This document shows positions 39,901 to 53,499 of a stretch of 64,000 nucleotides of DNA, piece by piece. The DNA is from Onchocerca volvulus (lineage: Eukaryota; Nematoda; Chromadorea; Rhabditida; Onchocercidae): the NCBI GenBank assembly GCA_000499405.2, contig HG738139.1:16406858-16470857 (forward strand). The letters run 5' to 3'. The notes under the pieces are model-generated. The model had not been told where the DNA came from. It did not search any database and saw only the letters and a program-made list of their open reading frames with translations. The translations under genes and the position numbers were made by a program. Positions within the stretch are counted from its first letter, which is position 1; the number at the start of each line of letters is the position of its first letter.

Positions 39901-42900
39901 ACTGTTGACCACTGATCAGTGGTGTGAAATATAAGAAAATATTGTTTGTGATGGTGTAAGTATAAGTGACTTTTGCGCATCAAAATTGTTGCCAAAGTTG
40001 ATTTCTAAGAAATATTGGCTAGCAAACGATTTCTAAAAGACATTTCTGTCTTTTGACACCTCTATTTGGATCAGAATATTTGCTTCTTTTGATTGAAATA
40101 CAAGAAGATAGACCCAACATTCATGATGCGTAATCTGAAATGAGAATATACAGAACAAAAGCAATGTTTTCTAAGATTTGGACTTGAAAGTGATTATCTT
40201 ATCTACAGCTTATCAGCACATAAAATACATGAGTAGTGTCGTATCATGCACTGCTTGTTATACCGACATTTTCCAAGCTGAGATAGCATAATGTGCGGAA
40301 TGCAACTTAAATTGCATAAATTTGAATCTTCTTTGGCTTATTCGCAGACAATGATAACTAGAGAATAACCTTGTCACATGCACCAGTAACATGCATATTG
40401 AGATGAACGGGAAGTGAGCTTAGAAAAGTCTCATGACAGTTGTTTTTTAATCTGAGTCAGTTTTGCTTTTAAAAAAATGAAATCAACTTCTTTATCCTTA
40501 ATTTTCTATTATTATCGGGGTAACTTGTAAACATCGTAAAAATAAGCTTTCCATGAATATTAAGGATGAAAGGGAAGAAGATGAAATCAGAGGAAGAGTT
40601 GAGATTTATGATTGTAATAAGCAAGGAAGAAACGGAGAGATAGGCCTTGGCTGGTCGTTTACACGAGCTAATGCTAATGCTGCTACTGTTGAATGAAGTG
40701 ATGGAAAAGGCGGAATGTCACAAACGATTACGATCAATTATTTATGGAAAATGCTGCTGCCTTCCTTCGTGGAAAGCTGAGAAGATATGGTGGATGGAAA
40801 AGGTGGAGAAAATGGAAAGACGCGGCGGCGTCTACGATAACGGCGATTTGTTGAAGTCGCTAAAGACGAAAATCTTCCAAACAAGTCTGCATGTCACTCA
40901 GTAAGTTTGACACGGCAAAACAACAAAGTGAATGCATTAAATATGTAAATTAAATGGAATTAGATATTTTAGTAATTTATGCTAAGGTAAGCAAGGAATA
41001 AGCAGTGCTGTCAATGAAAAGTGAAAGCACAGAGCCTAAACTTTCAATCGATAGCTCTGTCATAAAGCTCTGTTTGTTTTCTGCTGGTAATTCTGATCCA
41101 AACAATCATCTGAGCCTATGATAGTTCTGCAAGAACACGGAACAAACTGGTGTTATATTGAATTCTCTAATGAATTTATAGATCCCTTAAATTATACTTC
41201 AATCATTGTATACTTTCAGAATTCTCTTCTTCACTCATCAAATTTTTTTTTTTTCTTCCATTCTCCTGCGAATACAGATTTTATTCAGGTAGTGAATGGA
41301 TAGATTGGTGTTCTCCTTCTGTTTCATTTCAAATTCTACTTCGGGAAATAAGGCAATGGCTAAAGGTTAAGATTCGTCGTTAAATAAATGATGGGAAAAT
41401 TAGATAAATATTAGTTGCAATGTCATTCAACTTTTCCTCTATCCATAAAAGTAAAAATTACTGATTTCTACCAAGAAGGGAGGAGGAATGGATTTGTCCT
41501 ATTGTAGACATTATCTTAAAAACTTGAACAAGAAAGTATTCCAATCGAATACGGTAATAATCAATTTGACAGGAAATGAACTAGCCTTCCGACCATCAGT
41601 GATCCGTTTAACTTGCACTCTTTGAGCAAGCATGTGTGAATGTTGTGATAAATGCGTTGACATAACTAACATTTATGATGTCATCTATTAAGCCAAATGG
41701 CAATGAATTAGAATGATTTCACGATTAGACCGAGATTTCTTACATTATCCATCTTTTGAATCATGAAAACACCAGACTTCACATCCATCATCTGAGTTGA
41801 TAATTATGATAGAAGAAGAAAAATAGTTTAACATCCAAGTTTTAGAAAATTTTCAGAAAATCAATCGCCTTTTATTCAATTTTTTTTTCAGACAAGAGAT
41901 TGATGTCAACTGATAATAAGTCAGCTGTGAGATGCAAGACTATATATTTAAAGAAATGAATTATATTAATATCCATATCAATGATAAACTCTAGAATTTA
42001 TTACTACAGGAAAAAAATTTATGAGTCTTAATGATAATCTCTTCGTGATTTTCTTCCATTTGATTAAAAAGTTCTCTCAGAGGAGATCTTGCAATTCCTA
42101 AAATCAAAATCTCTAAATTTTCTTGCGTGAATAAATCTTTTTCTTTTCTTATCATTGCATTATTAATTACAAACCTTAGCAACTGACGTTCGAATCGAAT
42201 TAGCATGGAAAAGTTTAGAGAAAGTATTTTATAACATGGTACATCAAATGCATAAGTATCATGCCAACGAGCGAGCAAGTAAGACTAGCAGTGTACTGAT
42301 CTGTATCTTCTGAACTATTTGCTTGTTCCAAATTAGGAAATGCTAATTACACTTATTATATAAACGGAAAAGCATGAAATGGTATTCAAAAGAGAAATGG
42401 AAAAAACTGAATTAAACCCAAATATAGCTATTGTTATAAATTAGCATGACTGTGATTGAAAAATTCTATTTTAATACTTCTCGATGATTCGCATTTGGCA
42501 TCACGTAACTTGAAGCGAAAATGTCGAATTATTATTGAGACAGAACTTTTTTCCACTGCATTCAAATGAACGCCATGTTATATTAATGTATTTTAAATGT
42601 GAACTGTTCGATATTTAATTCACCTCCAGGTCATGCGGTGCAGGAAGTTTGGAGATTATTTCTCTGTAATCAATGCTTGTTAAGACTAAAATTCAAATTA
42701 AAGTGAATGAGTAAAGCTGTCGAAATTTTGCTTTTTGCTTTCAACTTTTTTTTTTCTAACGATTGAACATTAAGATTGAAGTGAAACATGTTTTTTCAAA
42801 CTAAATTCTTAAATAAAACATTGCGAGTAAAAGTGATAAATAGTCTTTTTAATTGATAATTAATTTGGTCGTGCAGTTAAGTTCATCAGCGATTCGCACT

Positions 42901-43915
42901 TTCAAGTAATAATCGATTTCATAAATACTTGTGAATTAAGACAGGAACCAAATCAATTGATAGGAATCAGAATAATACTTTTGCTTGTTATCTCTTTGAT
43001 ACAAAGAACAACACTTACCTGCTCTTCCAGTGAACTATGAGAAACATGCAAATAGAATAGATGGGCAAATAAATAATAATTCATTCAAATCTTTCGAAAA
43101 AGTAAGTAAATAAAAGATGAATAGAGCAATAGCAATACAAACCTAGGGTTCAGCAATTTCAGAAAGATTTTTTCAATAAAGTAATTATAGTTTTGTTCTT
43201 TTCGAAATGCTTCCGGTAAGAGATTGATAGAAGATCGAAGAGGAGAGACGCAATTTGACACCGCAGGAGGGACGAATAAAGCAAGTGCTTTTGAAGTGTC
43301 TCTTTTAACTAAGTTGAAATTCATGATTTCTCGCATGCCACCCTTTTATAATCTAGGCTTTTCCATTATTTCCACCAAAAATTTCGAAAGCTAGCAAATA
43401 CTTCTTTCCAAGCATTCTTCAATTACCGTTTTTCTACATTCATAAAACGTGCTCTGAAGAGTCAGAATCATGCAATCAATTCAGAGATTTATAAGGTGGA
43501 AAGGTTTGCTTGGGAACGAGTTAATTATATTAACTTCGAATAATGTAATCTCACATTCGATCTGTCAAGCAGTCCACCAAAAAATTTTCTTTCCCATCAA
43601 AATAAATAACAATTACAATTTGGTGATTACATGTGATTGTTATTTACTAAGCAACTTGATGATATAAAGGTTGAGAAAGACGGAGGTCAAGATGGAAAAA
43701 TAAACAATTCAGAAGAACCGTCTCGACTTAGACAGTAACACAGCTTTAGAAAACTCGAATAGAGAAATGGAAATAGTTTAACTAGCAGAAGTTATTGGCT
43801 TTGATAACGGCGTAAAAACATAGCATAAATACCAGTTTTCTAAGTCTGAACGATTTCGAGCTTTAATAGATTCAACAATTAACATTCTTTTTATTGCATT
43901 TCTTTCTCCGATATT
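36951..43915. other. eat-4: upstream region of eat-4; no firm gene
   Basis: Seven kilobases of AT-rich sequence expected to hold the eat-4 promoter and enhancers, though no core element or binding site can be named from sequence. Apart from the candidate exon at 40671 there is only a scatter of chance open frames. Confidence 0.55.
40671..40900 (+). CDS. isolated candidate exon, possibly a first exon
   Basis: An ATG at 40671 opens 76 codons running straight into a strong donor (ACTCA followed by GTAAGTT at 40901). The segment is more GC-rich than its surroundings and encodes a hydrophobic start (MLMLLLL) followed by a Lys/Glu- and Trp-containing polar stretch with three adjacent cysteines near residue 31. 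No downstream partner exon with a convincing acceptor was found, so it may be chance. Confidence 0.15.
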
Positions 43916-44264
43916 TCACCGATTCAAACAACTGCGAAGAAACGAGCAACAAATATACTTTCTGCATTCGAAGGTTGACAGAAAGGCACATTTAGTGTCC
44001 TGGACAGAAGTTACATTTTTGTCACTGAAAGTTACTTTTCTATTTGTAATTTGGATCTTTTGAGACTACCAATTCAATTTCAAATGATGAAGGAAGTGAC
44101 AAACATACGGCTAAAACTTTTGTTGACACTTTATAAGAGAGTTCCGCAGCTATGAGATCTCTTCTTGCCCTCCGAAGAACTTGATTAAAGGTTGTTGAGG
44201 AAATTACAAAACATGCACACGTCAAATAGAATAGAGTGAAGGACAGGAAAATTTGTCGCTCCAT
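43916..44264 (-). CDS. candidate small secreted cysteine-rich peptide precursor (79 aa, two exons)
   Basis: Proposed exons 44264-44109 and 43999-43916 (TGA), separated by a 109-nt intron with GTATGT donor and CTGTCCAG acceptor, phase 0. The first exon starts with a genuine ATG in good context and encodes a clear signal peptide (MERQIFLSFTLFYLTCACFV) followed by a basic pair region (RRARR, residues 31-35). The second exon adds 27 residues with five cysteines spaced C-x7-C-x4-CC-x5-C near the C-terminus. Signal peptide, basic processing site and a small Cys-rich end are typical of a peptide hormone or secreted effector precursor; no family is recognised. A rival model leaves the first exon at 44105 and joins 43308-43143, 43034-43019 and 42309-42259, also phase-consistent, giving 130 residues without the Cys cluster. 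An unspliced 74-residue reading is a third option. Confidence 0.33.
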
Positions 44265-46964
44265 TTAATTGGTTAATTGGTCAGAAAATTTTAGGAATGA
44301 ATTCTTCTTTTGCAAGTTATACTTATTTAATTGCAAATAAATGTTCGGCAATAATATATTGATACATATCCAGTAATAATGAAAGAGATAAAACTGGAAT
44401 GATTTTACCAATTTCTCCGAAAAGTCGTAAATCAAGAAGCATTATTTCAAGATCAGTCTGTAATATCGATCATCAGTCTGTAGTAGCTTGAATGATTATT
44501 TTGTATTTTCAAAAATCCCAGATGTTAGGTAATTGTTAAAAAAAAAAAAAAAAACAATGGAACTTTTATTCAACAATGAGGGCTAGCGAAAAAAAGAAAA
44601 AAAAATCGCAATTCTTTAAAGGCAGTTCAAGAATGGAGAATTCGCTATTTATTTGAACATAATCGAAGAGATCGATCTGCTAAAGAAATTTCACTTGAAA
44701 TCTGTATCTTATAAACAAGTGTGTGATAACACTGTTTGTTACTAAAAAAAAGAATTTAAGGACCACAAATCACTTTTGAAAAAAGCGAAGTTTGAAAAAT
44801 TTGTCATTTCCCAAATATCTGAAATGCGAAAATACTGAGATTTACTTGACATTTCAGTTGCTAAACTCTTTCCTTCTGTATCTGATCTTTTCGATCATTG
44901 ATTGCCAAAAATTTACAGGCATATATGCTTAAAATAAGAGTCAGATGTTGGTAATGTATAGTATCTTTCTGGAAAATCAGTGAATGAAAATTCCAAGGAT
45001 GTTTCAAAAATCAAAATTTCTTACACAAAATTTAAAGTTCATCTTCTTTTTGCATTACTTCCAAGTGAGCTAACCATACCTGCAAGATAATTTCTGTTTT
45101 TAGTAAGTTCATGAGAGCATTTATCTGACAAGTACACCTGTAATAGATGCAATTAAAAAGAACAATCGTCTGCTCCCATGCAAAACAAAACTCATAAATT
45201 TGGATTGTGTTTGAGGTTCGGATGTGTTTCAGGTTCTCGACATCCGATAATGACCTTCGGAGGGCTTTTGTGCTTTGTTTTTATATCTCATTAAAATCGA
45301 TAGAAAAAAAAAATCGTTTTTCAATTCCAAACAATCGTCGCTTAAAAAATGGAAATCAAATCATTCGCTGTTCACGTATTTCTCGCAAATTAATGCCAAA
45401 TTCAATAGTAATAAAAGTCGCTAAGAAAGTTAAATCAGGTAAACAGGAAAATTAAAGAAAAGATAGAAAAAGTTCACCTTTCTTTGAGGCCAATTCATAA
45501 ACCAATTCAGTATGGAAGAATGAAATAAATAAAGTTGGTGTGCTGTAATAAATGTGATACGGTATAATTACAGTAATTCATCTCTCTAATGGCTCTTATG
45601 CTGAGCATGCTGTGCGGTAATATGAGCAAGTTACTATTACAAATAATTCGATCATTTATTTTATTTATTTAAAGAAAAAAAAAGTTTTTTTGGCAGATGA
45701 AGAAAAGAATGGATAAAAAATACTAAGTTTACAATATAATAATAATTTTTTTTTGCAATCGAAAATGATACAGAAAGTCATGTGACATTTCAGTGACATA
45801 AAAAACTTTGAAATTCAATGGACTTTAAGATCAGTTAACGAACTCATCGCTTTTAAAACATTGACTGACAGATTTAGATTCTTGCAAGGCTATTGCTTTG
45901 GAATATTCTCATGAAAAGATGCTCTTGGTAGAATAATATATCATGAGATTCTGTCAAGTGTGAGTCTTTTCTCAATTGCTCATTTCACAGAGTTACTCCT
46001 AAAATTTCCCAAAAGTTATTCGGGGTTCTTCTTTAAGATCAAAAATCTTGAACAGTTTTTCTGAGTTGGTTCGTTTCATCAAAATTTTGAAATTTTGTAA
46101 AGGCCAATTTTGTGAAAATTATCAGTTATAAAAAATTCCAAAATATTCAGAATTTTCAAGATGGTTAACAATTTTTCGAAGGTGTTGAGATCTCCCAGAA
46201 ATTTCTAAAAGATTGAGAAATACATTTCACAATGATGCGAGAAAGGAAATGTCAAAGTTGACGATAATCTGTCTTTCCTCTTCCAGTCCAATTTTCTTTT
46301 GTAATATTTCTCGATATAAGAAATCATGTCTTCCAATTTAATTCGTCTTATCCCATTTTCGCAATATTTTATTTTGAAAATTGTAGTTTAAATTTTATGA
46401 AACAAACAATTTCTGTACATACGCGCACAAATATATTCATATCAATGTAATGATAAACAAATGCGAAGCCTTAAGACATCTAATCACAGATAATTGCTTC
46501 AAAAAATATCTTTGACTTAGAAATTTCATATTCTCTTTCTCGTCTGAATTTAATTACTGTTGCCATGAAAGACTAACATATCTATCGGCTTGGAGTTGGA
46601 CGCAGCATTTTCTATAAATCTTTGTTCGGAAGGCTTATTTAGCAATACTTAGAACCCGTTTTTTTCTTTTCCCAATGACAATATGTCGACAGATGCGTTT
46701 CTTAAATTGCTTCATTCGAAAAATAATTAATATATGCAAGCATTTGATGGAATACTTCCGATATCATCTCTTGCATACAAACCCGTTACATGATTTGGTA
46801 ACAGCTGGGTTAACTTTCGATTCTACTTCATCAGTTCGATTCAGCGATAATCGATCATAGTGATCGAGTCAGAATCAACGTGGGAAGTATTTGTCGTGGA
46901 AAAGTCTCGAAATATTGGCTCAATAACCCAGTTGTCATCATTTATGGAAATTAACAAGCTATAG
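44265..46964. other. intergenic sequence 3' of the LRR gene
   Basis: Contains the 3' UTR of the LRR gene on the - strand and probably the promoter of the small-peptide candidate. A - strand AATAAA sits at 46373-46368. Poly(A)/poly(T) runs at 44535-44553 and 45670-45690 are the only other structure seen. Confidence 0.5.
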
Positions 46965-49900
46965 TCATAATTCTGTAATAGGTACAGGATATTCAGAAAT
47001 AACCCTAAAATTATCATCCGCTTGGCTTTTTGGCAATGTTTGGGGAATTGTAGCTGCAGGCGGAGGTACTGGATAGATCGGACGTGCACGCTCGTAAGCG
47101 TTGTATTCTGCAGGAAACATCACACTACTGTAATAACCTTCGTCATCATAGACACCGCCGGAACGAGAGGCACCTGAAAATGTGGAAATGAATGAGAAAT
47201 ATAAATATTTAGGATGCGATTCGCCGTTTTAATTCATCAAACGATAATCTAGAAAGCTTTTTGTTGGTTTGGGGGAATACTGTATATTCCATAAATTTAA
47301 CGATTTATTTCTGAATTCATTGTAAAGTTAGTACCATTACATTGATTCTTGAACCTGTTCAGTATTCCAGGTTCTCAGCGTTAGCTAAATTAGTTTCATT
47401 TGGTACCTGAAAGTTCACAGTTACATAGTATTTCGTGACATACCATTTGAAGTACTGCGATTTGTTGTCGTATAACAAGTCTGTTCGGAAAGTAAATCAG
47501 ATTTGTCATTGATTGGTGAAGCGATAAGGAAAGGTTTGTTGTACAGCTGTGAGCTGCATTTGTTCTGCGGGCGGTATTTGGCAGAGGGAAATTTGCTGCA
47601 TAGAGGGAAGTGTCGTCGGATACAGATGCCAAGGAGTAGGAAAATAGTCAACGTGAGTAATGATGCGCCAAGGATAGCGAAACTTAGCTGTGATTCATTC
47701 AACGTTGTGCAGTTTTCATGCTGCAACCAAAGAACTGAGTCGGACTTTGATCAAATCACAAAGTAAAGCAAAACAAAAGAAACGGATTTTACAGTTCGGA
47801 AATATGCTCCTTATTATGTGCGTTCTATTTGCTCCAGTATTCAGTATTTCGACTAATATAGCTCAAAGCTAACCTTCGACCTTTACACAGAACGAAATTT
47901 CGCGAATCTCTGATGCATCATTATTTTATGCAGTTTAATATTATAAGAAATAAATTATTTTGCTTCTGCATCAACTTTTTGTTGTCATATCATTCAGAAG
48001 ATTTGTTTTATATTGTCACTTCACTTTTATGGAAATTCATTCGCTCATCGAAAATATTAATTAGGTAGCAGATAAGGAGGAGAAATGGTTATACGAAAGA
48101 TGTGCTGTAGATATTCTAAATCAAGATAATGTTAGTAAATACCAGTTGCATAATATTTTTATCGAAAAGCCACGGTGGCGTAAAGCATGTGGCATTTATC
48201 GAGAACTTTCGGAGCATTTGCGGAAAAAACGACAACATATCGCAATCACAATGTAACGGATTGCCGGATATGTTTAATGACTTCAAACTGAAATTAACAT
48301 ATTGAACCAATGAGCCTGAACGTATTTTGAGGTTGACTAATAAAGAGAAGATTAACAAAAGTGAAGAAAAACATTGCAATTCGTGATATTTCATCTTTCA
48401 GAACGCCTTGTAAAATGAAATTTGCAACATACTCAGTCCATTGAGCAAGCTTCTGTGGCAACCGTTTCAGACGACAATTACTTAAATCAAGCACTTCTAG
48501 GCAAGCGCCATATTCAAATGCATTTTCGTCTATTTTTTCCAAAATGTGACATGACGATAAATTAAGCTTGCGTAAACTGATTAAACCAGAAAACGCATTC
48601 AGCTAAAAAAGAGCAGAATATACTAAAATAAACTACAAATTTGACTAAAAATATAAAATTTGAAATTCTGCTATGAATCCATCAGAATTTCTTTCTGAAA
48701 CCGACATGGTGAGCAATATTAATTGAGATGAAGTTACAATATCAGATGAAGTAGCATACTTCTCCAAACGCCAAAATAACTGGAATTACTTGAAGAATTA
48801 ATACGGCACAGACTTTTTCTTTTTGTTCCCTGAACGACTCTGTGGTTTCAGCAAAATTTAACGGTTTATTTAATTTACTCTTGATCAAGAAGAAAGTCAA
48901 TCAATCCCAAAAAATTGTCTTCTTTCGAACTGAACAAAAAACAATGACGATATGCTTATTTTAAACAAAATTATACTAAATTAGAATGAGATGCTAACCC
49001 TTATGGAATGTAAATACGGTTCATTCGTCATCCGAAGTACCTCAAGTGACTTTAGACCATCGAATGATGATGTTGTTAATTCCATTATTTGATTGGAGGA
49101 TAGATCGAGCTCACGTAATAAACTTAATGGACGATAATTCGATGTTATGATCCGTTGTATCTAAAAAGAAGCCTTGAGAGAGAACAGGCAAATTGCAATG
49201 ATTAATATGATTCCGTACTAATCTTGTGAATTCGAGACATCACATTTGGAAGAATTTGAGAAAAAAGCATTAGCGATGGCATAATTTAAATTAGGTTCTT
49301 TCTATTAAAAGAACGAAATAATGAAAGCGATGAGGAGAAAAACAACTTTTCGTGAATAATTAGCACAATTCCGTGTAATCAAGACTTCTTTGATGCCTAC
49401 CGAATTATAGCTGATATTGAGGTGTTGCAAACTGCTGAGACCATTGAATGATAGATCAGCAAGTGAATTCGAACTAAGATCAAGATATTTAAGAGAGGTC
49501 AAGCTGGCGAATGTATCTGTTCCTATCTGCAACAGGAATCTATATTCTACTATCTCTGATTTTCAAAAAAACTGGTTAAATTTCGTAAGTTTTGAACAAA
49601 AAAAATGAGTGAATGTGAGGTGTTTCAGAAAAGTTCTCAAGTTGAGCAAAATAAAATACAACTTTTTCTTTCAGAAGTCAGGATTTCCAGGGTATAGGAA
49701 GAAAGTGCAAAGGATGAAAGGAAAAGGGATGACATATGATCTTCAGGATACCTCCAAGTTCGGAGTAATGTCTAACAAACTGCATATCACAAATTACCTA
49801 TTTTCTTTTTTGACCAATCAAAAAATAGCGAACAATTCAACAACTTACTGTCGAAAGGTTATTATGGCTGAGATCAAGCGAATGCAGAGTTGGAACATCG

Positions 49901-51900
49901 TCGAACAGATGTTGAGCTATAGTGTGCAATCGATTGTTGGATAAATCTAATCGTTGCAAATTTTTCAAACCAGCGAAAGTGTCCGGTAATAACATAACGA
50001 GCAAATTATCTGATAAAATTAACTCTTGAAGATCATCAAGTTCCGGAAATGAGAGCGGTTCGAGTTGTACAAGCTGATTCGCGGAAAGATCAAGTAACTG
50101 CAATGCCACCCTTTGAATTCACTTCTCACTTTTGAAATTTCATTCAGTTGATATATCAATAATTTAGCTTCGATATATTTTAGCGTTACATAAATTATTA
50201 GAAATGATTTAGATTATTGTGTAATTAATTTTAACCACTTGCAATTCAAAAACTGTTAACCTATCGCCTACTCTTAGCTAACTTATTGTGTTGTTAGTAA
50301 TGAACTGAATAAGTTTCTTTTTTCATGACTAACGGAAATTGTTTTCTTGTGTTTTTGATGTGATTTTCAAAAATCCCTCTGATTATCACACTCAGAAATG
50401 TTTGCCCAAGTTTTGACAGTATTTTCTTCCTTTCCATGAATTTGTCGTACTCTCTTCTCTCAACGGAGGGCCACAAAAATACTCATCAAATCACTTGGTG
50501 ATGGAATGTAATACACTGAAGACTCTAATTATTGAAATCAAGCGATCAACTATGGCTACTGATCCTGACTGAAAACGAAATATGTATCTTTGGCCATCTT
50601 TCCACATAATATTTCTCCTTCACATTTAACTTTCACTCTCTGATAATTCTGCAAATTTAAAAAATATTTCCAACCCTTCTACTCTCATCAAATTATTATT
50701 CGATTTCAGGAGGAATTTGAGTAATTTTAGATTTTCAAATGTTGAAATGGCGAAGAAGAAAAGGAATTTTATAAATACGCTGTTGTGAAGGTTTTTTAGT
50801 TTTACTAGATAAGGGTGACGTTAAATTAAAGTGAAAAATGAAAATTGAAAAGCTTTACCCTCTTTCCTTCTTCATCTCCTATTTCCCGTAATTACTATGA
50901 AAATTGATGTTCGAAGTGGCCCAAATGCTCTCAAAACATGAAATTTGAGATATCTATGGCAATGCGACGCGAAGTGAGTAAGGAGAATTGTCTACTTGAT
51001 ACTCATTCTATTAATGCGATGCCTAGCAGTCAACTATTGGCTCGTCTCGTCTTTCCAAATTCACTCAATAAAAAAGAGAAAGCAAATTGAAAAATTTTGT
51101 TAATATAATTTCCAAAGTAATCGATGTGATATTGCTGCCTTGGAATATAATAATAGTTGCGATTAAAAATCAATAATTGCTATCTTTCACCATTAACTAC
51201 GGGCAAGTGAAATTAAATCGCATATCTGAGCGGTATCAGTGCGGCGCTGTTGAAGGCGCATGACTCATTGCACAATTTATTTTGAAGAAAAAATTCATTA
51301 ACTTTACGGAAGTTTAGCAATGCTTGTTGCAAAAGGATTGAAATGATTTAGTTAATCATTAAGCTTCCCGCCTTTCATAAAATTTATCGTATTATCGCTT
51401 CTGTTGTTATATTGTGGACTTGTTGACTAAATTTGAAAATTCTTTACCTGCAGTTGATTTAAACCAGCGAAACTGTCCAGTTGTAATGACGAGAGCTGAT
51501 TTCCTTTAAGACGTAATTCTCGAAGCTTTGTTTGATATTTAAAAATTTTCATACCAATCATATCGATTTGATTGAAAGATAGATCGAGATCTTCCAGATC
51601 TGGAATTCATTGATATTACTTGCATCTCGTTATTTTTTAAAAATGATCAACCAAAAATATACCAGGATATAATTCGAGAACATCAGGATCCAGTCGCTTC
51701 AGCGTACAATTCACCATACTTAATGACGTAATCCGTGGATCCAGCAAGGCTGGGATGTCACTTAACGCCGCGCTATAGCAGTATGTCACCTTTTGCTCTT
51801 CAGATATACATACGCATTCTTGTGGACACATTGTCAACACCAGCTGAGACATTGTGACAAATATGATGCAGAAAATAAATAGTTCACCACAACGTGTCAT
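46965..51900 (-). CDS. single-pass membrane protein with extracellular leucine-rich repeats (eLRR-TM), 575 aa
   Basis: Exons (transcript order): 51900-51663, 51599-51448, 50097-49849, 49526-49401, 49160-48999, 48602-48433, 48287-48143, 47720-47444, 47173-46965 (TGA); all phases agree. Layout: signal peptide about 1-23; cysteine-rich LRR N-cap with CPQECVC (25-31); about ten LRRs from residue 55 to 380 with repeated LxxLDLSxNxL cores; LRR C-cap beginning NPLHCDCDM in the exon at 48287; one helix about 428-449 (FAILGASLLTLTIFLLLGIC); cytoplasmic tail of about 126 residues. The tail contains a Tyr-rich stretch (YDDEGYYSS) and a proline motif (PIYPVPPPAA) that could bind SH3 or WW domains. The architecture matches Tartan/Capricious-like and nematode LRON/DMA-1-type adhesion receptors, which act in cell contact and axon or dendrite patterning. 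No immunoglobulin or TIR domain is present. I cannot name the orthologue, so the symbol is left empty. The first intron is only 63 nt; others reach 1.35 kb. Confidence 0.93.
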
Positions 51901-52202
51901 CCTCAGATCATCTAACGGTATAATGCCACCAATTCGGAATTTTGGACATCACAAGTCTCACTGAAGGGTGAAATGAAACCCTCGATGAAGTGAAGTATTT
52001 CCTGTGGCAAATGTCTTGTTGGGAGGTGCTGAAATGAAAAGCTCTCTGCAGGCAAAATAATGCAAAAGAAGTAAAACATTGTTCAAATAACTAACAAAAA
52101 TTGAACTAATTGCCATTAAAACGGAAAGGTAAATTCGAAGGACCGACAAAAGCAATAGAAAAGAAATATGCTTCAGAAGTGAAATTTCCATTATGGATCG
52201 GT

Positions 52203-52220
52203 GGATGGATGGATGGATCG
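52203..52220. repeat. (GGAT)n short repeat
   Basis: Tetranucleotide repeats starting about 300 bp upstream of the LRR gene start codon, grading into GATC units. Confidence 0.8.
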
Positions 52221-53298
52221 ATCGACGGAAACGGAATTTTCAGCAGCGTTTTGGTTATATGAGAAGTAATGAGAAATGGAAAAATTAGTAAATGGTAGTT
52301 GAAGAGGATAATTTCGTCTCTCTATCGCTACTGCTTCATCCTTAACTTTTTTTCTTACTCTTCGAGAAAGTGGTCATTTCAATTTTCAGTTGTTTCAGAG
52401 CAAATATTTTGAGTCAACAAATCCTATTCATCCGATTTATTCTTCTCCTATAAATATAGATAATTTTTTATACTTTGGTTTCTTTGTCATTCTTCTCATA
52501 CAAATATCTATTTGGAAACCAAAAATTTCACTAAGTATATATAAGAAAGTTCCAAGTTGTATTTAGGCTTTATTGTCAGATTGAACAAAGTAATCGGAAT
52601 AAGTTGATCAAATTAGTAGTACGTATAATTATTAATCTTTATAGAGTGAATTCTAAAGCTCTGTTTATTATTCAGTGATTTATATTTCAAAAAGAATGAT
52701 AAATTAATTAAAATAAAACTTAAAGATGAAAGATAAAAATAATTTTTTAAATGAAATAATAAACTGCGCAAGAACAAGAATGGAATCATTTTGTTTGAAG
52801 GCAACAATATGTCGATAATCATTTCAAGATAGTTCATCCTATTCCCGTCTCCATCTCTCTCTCTCTTCTTCTTCTATTATTAAAGACAGTTTTTTTTTCA
52901 CTGAGAAATTGTTTTAAAAGTTTGAAACTAGTATTTTCGAAATTATTGATGAATCTGCACTTCAGTAGTGGCCTAAGAAAGCAAAACAGCAAAAAGAATT
53001 TCCATGCATTTTTGGCACTTAGCAAATGGAACACAAAATAATAATTTGAATTAAAGAATTCTTTCAATTTAAATGCAATGCAAGAAAATATCGCAGTCCG
53101 CATGCTGTCGAACCCTTTCAAAGGGTAGCATCGAAAAAGTTAGCAAGCATTTTCAAAATTTTCATTCGGATTGCTGAAAATGTGAATTAATACTGCCGAA
53201 GTACTTCAACTGAGTGCGACAATAAACTATTGCGCTACTCAAAGATGTCATATAATATTATAAAAGTAAACGTGGTATAACGTGAAAATCATTGAATA

Positions 53299-53499
53299 GT
53301 CGACTAAACAGCGGGAAATAGAAAGTCTCTTTTTTTTTTTCAGTCACATAGTTGAATTAATCGGCGGCATCACAAGTTTCGACGAAACGAAAAAGGATGT
53401 CTGACTACAAAAAGGATTTCGAAAGGGAACAATTTAATTATATACATATTTTAGTGGAATTAATATATCGACTAAAAAACAGGAAATAGAAAGTCTCAT
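53299..53499. repeat. pair of imperfect ~32-bp direct repeats
   Basis: 53299-53330 and 53467-53499 share GGAAATAGAAAGTCTC and a flanking TCGACTAAA, separated by about 136 bp. Confidence 0.8.

Noticed and set aside
41991..42278. 95-codon - strand frame
   Set aside because: Begins at TTG right after an in-frame TAG; only part could be an exon and no phase-consistent partner was better than the alternatives already listed.
49609..49944. 111-codon + strand frame
   Set aside because: Antisense shadow overlapping an LRR exon (50097-49849) and its intron.
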